The translations under genes and the position numbers were made by a program. The notes beneath the pieces were generated by a model. It saw nothing but the letters and a program-made list of their open reading frames with translations, did not search any database and was not told the origin of the DNA. A DNA stretch of 64,000 bases from assembly GCA_963556145.1 (NCBI GenBank), contig OY744467.1, forward strand, positions 310,001-374,000. The letters run 5' to 3'. The stretch is from Hygrocybe punicea. Its lineage: Eukaryota > Basidiomycota > Agaricomycetes > Agaricales > Hygrophoraceae. Shown here one piece after another: positions 57,187 to 64,000 of this stretch (its first letter is position 1; each line of letters opens with the position of its first letter).

Positions 57187-58364
57187 TAGTGTTGCCGAAG
57201 TTCAGTTCGGTCCAGTTCCGACCCTTTTTGGCGGAACCGCAAACTGAACTTCGGGTCCGGTTTGGCGCATGGCCAAACCTGGACCCAGACGGCGTCGAAC
57301 CGTCTCACCGCGTTCGGTCTGGGTTCAGACGCGGTCTGAACCCCAAACCGAGGTGGGCTCACCCCATGAGCTCTATTCTCCTCGCGAATGGCAGGCACGT
57401 ATCAATCGATACGGCGCTGCACTTCGCGAGGTAGTTGGGCTGTGGGGGAGCCGTCCGGCGCTGCTGCTGCTGCTGCTGCTGCCGTTGCCGTTGCCACTGT
57501 TGCTGTTGCTGCCGCTACCGGCGCTGCTGCCATTGCTGCTGCAACTGCTGCTGCTGCTGCTGCTGCTGCGCCATTGCTGTTGTTGCTGCTGATGCTGCCG
57601 GCATTGGATGAGCCGCCGTGGAGATGGGAGCGTACACCCACGCTCCCGTTATCCTTCTTGGTGCCGAATACCTCGCGAACACCTCGCAAACGACGTCCAC
57701 GCGTCAGTTGACGTGTCAGCTCGTGTTCGCGAGGTTCCTTGGCGTTGGATGGCTTGATGCAGCACCTGCTGCTGCTGCTGTTGCCGCCGTTGCTGCTGCT
57801 GCTGCTGCTGCTGGCCGTTGCCGTCGTCGTTGTTGCCATCGTCGTTGTTGACGTTGTCGTTGCCGTTGCCGTTGCTGGTGGTGGTGGTGGTGGTGGTGGT
57901 GGTGTAACGGCTGTCCCGCGTCCGTTGGCGTTGGCGTTGGGATCCATGTTGTGCCGTGGTGGTGTGCTCGCAATGTGGTCGTGGTCAAGTTGCCTGTGGC
58001 AGATAATATTAGTAAAGTTAAGAGTATTTACGAGACTTACCTGTATTCACAAACGCGACATTGTGTCGCGTTCATTGGCCTTGTGTTGTTGCATGAAGAA
58101 ACCTGTAATGGTCACATGATATCGTTTAACGCGAAAAAGTAAGTAAAGAAATCTGAAAAACAAATGAAATAAATACCTTAAAAATATCCGCGTTCGCGGT
58201 TTGGACGCGGTTTGGAGCCGTTCAGGAAATCCGGCCAGCCTCGAAACCCTGAACCGAACCCGCAGTCTGGTTCAGCATTTGGCTGAACTTAGACTGAACC
58301 CCGGGTTCGGTTCGGGGTTTGAACCGGGTTCGGCTAGGTTCGGAACCGAACTACGGCAACACTA
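57187..58364. mobile_element. hAT-like non-autonomous element C
   Basis: 1,178 bp, ends TAGTGTTGCCGAAGTTCAGT and ...CTACGGCAACACTA, perfect 8-bp duplication CGAGCTCT (57179-57186 and 58365-58372). Triplet tracts at 57.46-57.60 and 57.76-57.90 kb and two palindromic modules (57380-57431 and 57671-57734). Its interior differs from A and B although the ends match. Confidence 0.93.
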
Positions 58365-59172
58365 CGAGCTCTGGTACTTCACACCAGAGGGCTGCAACGA
58401 TGCCGCCACGACCCAACGCTCCGCCGCGGACGATACATTCAGTATCACCAAAACCGACTCCGACCTCATGGTCCTCAAACCAGTTGCCACCGTCCATGCC
58501 TCTCGCAAGGCCATAAAAGACGAAGACCTCACCTGGGACCAGATGGAAATCGGCAGCACCCTCATGCTCCGCAACCAACGCCAGCTACACTGGCCCGAAG
58601 TCGCCACAAACGCCCTCTCAATATTCTGGTACAAACTCTACGCCCACGAACTCCGTTCCCAACCAGACGGTCAACGCATCCTCCTCTTGTACCAGGCCTG
58701 GGCCCGCTGGGAATGGCATGCCACGCTTGAGCGGAAGGATGCCGGCTTCAACATCGGCCTCATCGACGAAGATCTCCTCGCCAAGATCACTCGCGAAGCC
58801 TTTTACTTGGACCACCAAGCAACCCTTCATGAGGTCAGTCTCCCTTTTCTTTTGCACCTCGCACTGCACCGCTTTGCACCTGCACCGCACCACACCACTC
58901 CCTGCACCATTCCGCACCTGCACCGCACCCTACCCATGCACCGCTTCCCTGCTTCACGCTTCCCTTCACACCCGCTTCGCACCTTGCTGACCCCTCCCCT
59001 CCCAGACGAGATCACGGCCCCACTCCCCACTCCCCAGAGGCAGCCGAAACAGCGCTGCCCATGGTAGGAACCGCCGCTCTCGCTCCAGGTCACCAGTTCT
59101 GCCAACGGTCCCCCCGCTTCCGGTCCCCCCCTCCCAAGAAAAGCCTAACCTCCCAGCAGGTTTTTCAAGGGG

Positions 59173-62100
59173 GTGCACCCGACCTGGGGCCTTCAGTCTG
59201 CACCCTCTGCCTCGGCCGCTTCTGTCACGACACAGCCCGCTGCAGGGCCACTGTCCTGTGGGACCATTCTCAATCCCACTCCCACCAAAACGACCTGGGC
59301 CGCCTCGTCAACCCCTCTGGCTTGGTCCTCTGCTCCGACTGGCAACTTCCCCGCGGATGCCACAGCACCTCCCATGCCGATCGCCACGAATGCTCCGGCT
59401 GCGGCAGCAAGTCTCATGGGGCCCAGAGCTGCCCTCGCGGCCAGAAAAACTAAACCAAAAACCCCATACATCGCCAGCGCTTGGCTTCGCCTCCTCACAG
59501 AGGCAAACCTGCTACACAGATACCCCAGCCTCCCCAGCCTCATTCATTCCGGTTTCGACGCCGGTATCCCCCCCATCCTCAGCACCTTCGCCCCTGCCAA
59601 CAGCCCCACCATCGCTCTGCATTCCGCCGAATTTGCAGCCATCATCACCAAGGAATATACCCGAGAACGACACTTCGGCCCCTTCACCCACGCTGAAGTC
59701 GAGGATCTCATTGGCCCTTTCCAGAGCTCCCCACTCTCCCTCACCCCAAAGCCAGGCAACAAAGAGTCCTATCGGATGGTACAAAACCTCTCCTTCCCCT
59801 CGAAACCCTCCAGCAACAGATCTTCAATCAACTCGGCAATCGACTCCGACCTATACCCATGCACCTGGGGCACATTCTCGACAATCTGCCTCCTCATCAG
59901 CTGCCTCCTTCCTGGCTCGCAGGGGGCAGTCTGGGATGTTGCGGAAGCACACCGGACTGTCCCAATCTTGCCCGCCCAATGGCCCGGCCTCGTTCTCCGC
60001 CTTCCCGGCCCAGACGCCTTCAACATCGACACCTGCAGCTGCTTTGGTCTCTCCTCCTCCTCAGGAAACCACGGCAAACTGGGCGATGCAGGCGCCGACC
60101 TCATGCGGGCACGCGGGATTGGCCCCCTCTCAAAATGGAGTGATGACCACATATTCTTCCGCATCCGCCTCGAACACATTGCCCAATACAATGCCCGCCG
60201 CTGTCATGACCCCAAGTGTTTTTGGGTGTAATGTCATGGGTTTACCATCGGACCATGGACTTAGATATTTAAGTGCAACACTATGGATGCACACCTACAC
60301 TCATTAGTACCCATTCTATGCCTTTCCACATTACGCATGCTAGTGAACAGACACAAATAGCATATATGCTTACCTTTATATCATTTATTATGGCTTCACT
60401 AGTAATGCCCAGACCTAGCCGTTTATGTATGGTGCACAGAGGCACATCCCCCACTCATTAGTATTTACTATATATTTCTCTGTATTGCGCGTGCAAGGAG
60501 ACAAGCCCAACTAGCATTGTTACCTATATTAGCAGTAATGGATTGATTACAAATCTTGTTTACTTGTATTGATCAAAAGCGGCTCAGCTAGATAATGGGA
60601 AATGATTAGATAAGATGTGAACAAGAGGATGATAAGATAATGATAAGATAGGATGCATCAGAGAGTGATTGTGATAGTCTGCTTACATAAAGACAATGGT
60701 CTATTGTTCTGAGCAGTCCTTTGTTCTAAACAGTCCAAATGGAGATAGAGCCCATTGTTCACAGCCTCTTTGATGCCATCCATTGTTCTCATGACTCAGT
60801 CCTATTGTTCTCACTTTCCCATTGTTCTCAGTCCCCCATTGTTCTCCAACAGTATAAATAGGGCCCTCAAATTCCAGTAGTCAGTAGGATTTCCCCCCTC
60901 ACCACTCAGTAGTCACTCTTAGTTGGGTTCACACAGTGTGATCCCTCATTCTCTTAGTACTAGTAGTTACTCATTGTAGTAGCTAGTGCTTGCAATCCAG
61001 TCTAGTTCACTCTTATTCTATCATTCTCTGAGTTCCCCTTGTCATCAAGGAGAATTCACCCAGTTCACTCAGTTCAATCAATTCATTAGTCAGCATTAGT
61101 CAGCTAGATACATTTCTAGGGTTAAGGTTTCATCCTAAATAGATACACTTCTAAGGTTAAGGTTTCATCCTAAACAAAACAGAGTATTCAAAAGGTATTA
61201 AAGATATCCCTGAACTAGTAGCCAATGTGCGTTTGAAGCTTCAGATTTAAGTCAGATATTATAATACCCAGAGATACTCTTGATTGAATAGGCCCTGTAG
61301 CCAAAACTGTCCATATTCAACTGGTGAATATTGTTATCAGTATTCATTAGTTCATATTTTTATATTCTAGTAGTGAATATTAGTATTTTCAGTACATCAC
61401 ACACCCAATTGCTATTCATACCTACTCAAAGTCTCAATTCTTAATTGAAGAGACCTCACTATTACATTCTATTGATTCATATAGTACATATACCCACAAA
61501 CCCCTTCCTGATAGGTTATTTAGATATTAAAAACCCACGAACAACAAGAAGATACCTGAACAAAGTCAACTCCGGTAATTCTTGGTGAAACAAACATTCA
61601 CATAACACCGCTCAGGCTGGAATGCAGCTATCATGCAAAACGGGGGCCGAATACACTCCGGCGGCCGTTACTGGTACCACGGTGACACAATGCCCGACGA
61701 CTCCCCCGAAGAGTTTGACGAGGATGCCTCTCTCCCCATCCAAGACCTCTCGGGTTCCTCCCCTCGTCCTACCTCCGACGCAGCCTTCTCATATTGCATG
61801 GCGGACATCGATGCCCTCTCGCGGGAGCTGGGCATCCCTTGGGAGACATCCAAGGATATCCCCTTTTGCTCACAGGTCCCTTTCATCGGCTTCACCTGGG
61901 ACCTGGAGCTTCAGACGGTTGCCATTCCTCCCAAAAAGAAAGAGAAGTACCTGGCCGCAATCGCTCAGTGGGAGACGGCACCCACCCACATCCTCAACGA
62001 CGTTCAAAAACTCTTTGGCGAGCTTCTCCATGCCAGCCTTGTCATTCCAGCAGGATGCGCTTACCTCTCCAGACTGGAGGCTATGCTGGGGATCTTCCAC

Positions 62101-62817
62101 GATAATCCTTTCAAACCAGGCACCCCCCCCCGCAGCACTGCAGAAGATCTTCGCTGGTGGAGACACCTCCTATCCAAACCCGACGTCTCGCGCCCAATCC
62201 CCACCCCCGTTCCTGTTATCGACACCAGCTCGTTCTCTGACGCAAGCTCCGGTTTCGGCATTGCAGTCACAATTGGGCCGCTCTGGCATGCCTGGCACCT
62301 CCTCCCAGGATGGCAGCGTGACAACAGGGACATCGGCTGGGCAGAAGCAGTCGGGTTCAAATTCTTGGTCCACTATGCTATCGCCTGCTATCCTCCAGGC
62401 TCTCACCTCAAGGTCTTTGGGGACAACAACGGAGTCGTCCAGGGCTGGTGGAGAGGCCAGAGCCGCAACTCCCAGATCAACGACGTCTTCAAAAGGATCC
62501 ACACCCTCACGGCCCCCTCCTCCTACGTCATCCACACAAGATTCATTCCCAGCAAACACAACCCAGCCGACGGCCCATCTAGAGGCATATACCCCCCTCT
62601 CTCCCTCCTACTTCCCCCCATCGAAATACCTGCTGACCTCTCCCGCTTCGTCGTCAACTTCGACTCCTGTGTTCCAGGATCTGAGCCCTGCTCTCCTGTC
62701 CACCCTGCTCCAGCACTCCCCAAGACAAAACCGCGTCGGGATGCCACTGCCCCCCCCGACTGCCACATCCCCTTCACTCTCGAACAGCAGGCGACGGACT
62801 GGAGCAACAGTGGGTAG
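59173..62817 (+). CDS. Ngaro-like reverse transcriptase-RNase H, split by a solo LTR
   Basis: Copies element RNA into DNA and degrades the template. The first part (to 60201) has PLSLTPKPGNKESYRMVQNL, GAVWDVAEAHRTVPIL (first catalytic Asp), CFGLSSSSGNHGKLGD and WSDDHIFFRI (SDD in place of YxDD, as in DIRS-type enzymes). The second part (from 61612) has VPFIGFTWDLELQTVAIP, then RNase H with VIDTSSFSDASSGFGIAVTI, NRDIGWAEAVGFKFL, LKVFGDNNGVVQGWW and SKHNPADGPSR. Removing 60202-61607 and one CCGC rejoins NARR and SGWNAAI in frame. The first codon shown is GTG; the true start is uncertain and overlaps the gag end in another frame. Confidence 0.85.
60202..61607 (+). mobile_element. solo LTR, 1,406 bp, second family
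   Basis: TGTCATGACC...CACATAACA flanked by CCGC at 60198-60201 and 61608-61611. TG...CA ends, a TATA box (60853-60861) and lack of coding potential mark it as an LTR. It is unrelated to the 1.65 kb LTR family. A 4-bp duplication is slightly short for Gypsy or Copia (usually 5), but it restores the interrupted frame exactly. Confidence 0.88.
60703..60861 (+). promoter_or_regulatory. ATTGTTCT box cluster and TATA box of solo LTR
   Basis: ATTGTTCT at 60703, 60782, 60804, 60821 and 60838, plus variants TTTGTTCT near 60720 and ATTGTTCA at 60754, all on one strand and ending 8 bp before TATAAATAG. ATTGTT is the core bound by HMG-box factors such as fungal mating-type regulators; which factor binds is inference. 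Confidence 0.6.
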
Positions 62818-64000
62818 GCCAGCAAAGGCCCCGGCATGGAACTCCCCCCTGCCTTCCCAAGGTCCCCGCCCCCACGCCCCCGCTCCCTACCACCAGGGCC
62901 TAACACCCTCTCCGTCCCTCCTCCGCCCCCACTGCCTTGCTTGGGACCACCTCCGGATCTGGCGCCCCCTGCAGGCTCGCACCATCCTAGATGAACAAGG
63001 GATCCCAACAAACCTGGCGCCAGAGGATCTCACATGCATCGCGGATGTACTTGAACACACCTGGGCAGAGAACACTCGAGAGACCTATGGTACCAGTCTC
63101 CTCCTCTTTCATGTCTTCTGCGACAAAAAGAACCTTCTGGAATCCCAACGGGCCCTGGCCAGCAGCGTCGTGCTGTCCGCCTTCACCGCCACCCTCACGG
63201 GCTCCTATGCTGCCAAGTCCATCGGCAACTACCTTTATGGGGTCCGAGCTTGGCATATCATCCATGGCATCCCTTGGCACCCAAACAACCTCGAGACGCA
63301 AGGCATCCTGAAGGCCGCCAATGCCCTCCGCCCCGCCTCATCCAAAAGGAAACCCCGTCTCCCCTTCACCGTTGACTACATCGTGGCGCTCTGGTCCCAG
63401 CTCGACCTATCAGCCCCCCTCGACGCGGCCATCTTCGGCTGCCTCACCACAACCTCCTACTCAGCAGCCCACCTTGGCGAGTTCACGGTAAAAAACCTGA
63501 AGCCGGGGACCTTTCACAGCTCAACACACGTCACGCCAGCCCACGTCACCTCAGTCCGTGACCGCAACAACCTGGAAATGACCTCCTTCCACCTCCCCTG
63601 CACAAAAACCTCCTCCTCTGGGGAAGATGTTTCCTGGGCAAGGCAACTCGGCAGCTCAGACCCCGAAGCGGCCCTGAACAACCACCTCCAGTTGAACCAG
63701 CCCCCCGTGGATGGCCCTCTCTTCGCTTACCGCCACGGCAAGGGCTTCCGAGCCCTCACCAAATCCAAAATGTTGGAGTGCCTAGCCAAGGCAGCACGTA
63801 GGTTGAACATAGACCCCCTCCAAGGCCACGGCATCCGCATAGGCTCGACTTTCGAATACCTCCTTCGAGGCATCCCCTTTGAGGTCATGAAGGTCAAGGG
63901 GCGCTGGGCCAGCGACTCATTCCTCCTATACCTAAGGAAGCACGCACAGATCATGGCCCCGTACATGCAAGCCATCCCCGCCCTGCATGATAGCATCATC
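62741..64000 (+). CDS. Ngaro-like tyrosine recombinase, open to window end
   Basis: Integrates the circular DNA copy. ATG 62741 lies in the +1 frame and overlaps the RNase H ORF by 77 nt, as usual for DIRS-type elements; 420 codons are open to the last base. The N-terminal domain has ADVLEHTWAENTRETYGTSL and YGVRAWHIIHGIPWH. The catalytic part has GHGIRIGSTFEYLLRGIPFE (His and Arg), VKGRWASDSFLLYLRK (Trp and nucleophilic Tyr). It aligns along its length with the recombinase at 9419, of the same type but a different element. No stop or frameshift is seen. Confidence 0.88.
   Translation, partial: MPLPPPTATSPSLSNSRRRTGATVGRPAKAPAWNSPLPSQGPRPHAPAPYHQGLTPSPSLLRPHCLAWDHLRIWRPLQARTILDEQGIPTNLAPEDLTCIADVLEHTWAENTRETYGTSLLLFHVFCDKKNLLESQRALASSVVLSAFTATLTGSYAAKSIGNYLYGVRAWHIIHGIPWHPNNLETQGILKAANALRPASSKRKPRLPFTVDYIVALWSQLDLSAPLDAAIFGCLTTTSYSAAHLGEFTVKNLKPGTFHSSTHVTPAHVTSVRDRNNLEMTSFHLPCTKTSSSGEDVSWARQLGSSDPEAALNNHLQLNQPPVDGPLFAYRHGKGFRALTKSKMLECLAKAARRLNIDPLQGHGIRIGSTFEYLLRGIPFEVMKVKGRWASDSFLLYLRKHAQIMAPYMQAIPALHDSII

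Larger units (their letters stand above)
55646..59453 (+). pseudogene. Ngaro-like gag, split by two hAT-like elements
   Basis: ATG 55646 (MPRIESDPNLQICPDFGSDD). Segments 55646-55746, 56873-57186 and 58373 onward join in frame once each hAT-like element and one 8-bp duplication are removed: ATH to ITPKQATLN, and FEYVEL to WYFTPEGCN. An Ala/Glu-rich coiled segment (DQLLEDIAAQAAADAETAA) is followed by WARWEWHATLERKD. A probable GT-AG intron starts near 58834 (GAG|GTCAGT) and ends at CCCAG near 59005. The C-terminal zinc-binding part is in the frame of 59061-59453: CTLCLGRFCHDTARC, LCSDWQLPRGCH, HECSGCGSKSHGAQSC. An indel near 59.16 kb seems needed to reach it. Confidence 0.7.
55413..64000 (+). 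mobile_element. DIRS/Ngaro-like retrotransposon with three insertions, runs off window
   Basis: Gag, reverse transcriptase-RNase H and tyrosine recombinase on the plus strand; no methyltransferase domain seen, which fits Ngaro better than DIRS1. The 5' junction is set by loss of Helitron similarity. The 55413-55645 leader is pyrimidine-rich before the gag ATG. Two hAT-like elements and one solo LTR are inserted, and each excises cleanly in silico. Base composition is much richer in GC than the Helitron it sits in. Confidence 0.85.

Noticed and set aside
56103..57947. Poly-Ala, poly-Leu and poly-Cys ORFs in hAT-like elements (also 40600-41285)
   Set aside because: Triplet-repeat cores without start context or conserved non-repeat residues; the three elements do not share a protein.

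Overview
The window looks like a transposon-packed, gene-poor stretch of a filamentous basidiomycete, most likely an agaricomycete. The reasons are fungal GT-AG introns of about 50-60 bp, a DUF6533-type membrane protein, and mobile-element families known from mushroom genomes: a PIF/Harbinger pair, Helitrons with a Pif1-like helicase, a KDZ transposase, a Tad-like LINE, and DIRS/Ngaro elements with tyrosine recombinases. I found no rRNA, tRNA or CRISPR array. Identifications rest on reading motifs and remembered family patterns; no database search was run.

Layout. 0.8-3.8 kb: a PIF/Harbinger element with a Myb-like gene and a transposase gene, both readable after removing short introns. 4.9-6.2 kb: a probable host gene for a membrane protein. 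7.4-10.5 kb: a 1.86 kb element with 324-bp inverted ends, abutting an intact tyrosine recombinase ORF. 11.3-13.4 kb: a 1.65 kb solo LTR and a small TA-flanked MITE. 14.8-21.7 kb: two minus-strand agaricomycete multi-copy genes, each broken by inverted-repeat insertions. 21.7-29.7 kb: a nearly complete Helitron on the minus strand, carrying a cysteine-protease-like gene. 29.7-37.7 kb: a KDZ-type element with inverted arrays of a 45-bp minisatellite at its two ends and a 9-bp target duplication.

38.4-64 kb is a nest of insertions. A second, nearly identical Helitron copy on the plus strand has been split by a solo LTR (5-bp duplication), a hAT-like element (8-bp duplication), a 12 kb LINE locus (9-bp duplication) and a DIRS/Ngaro-like element that runs off the window. 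The LINE contains a complete 6.3 kb LTR element (5-bp duplication, two 1,651-bp LTRs). The Ngaro-like element contains two more hAT-like copies (8-bp duplications) in gag and a 1,406-bp solo LTR (4-bp duplication) in its reverse transcriptase. In gag and RT, removing the insertion plus one duplicated site restores the reading frame.

Most notable: (i) the 1.65 kb LTR family carries a 56-codon ORF for a single-pass membrane peptide, intact in all four copies; (ii) the complete member of that family has no visible pol but two orphan ORFs overlapping as ATGA; (iii) palindromic modules of about 52-64 bp, whose stems change in a paired way between copies, occur in hAT-like elements and in the KDZ element; (iv) a solo LTR has a row of ATTGTTCT boxes upstream of its TATA box.
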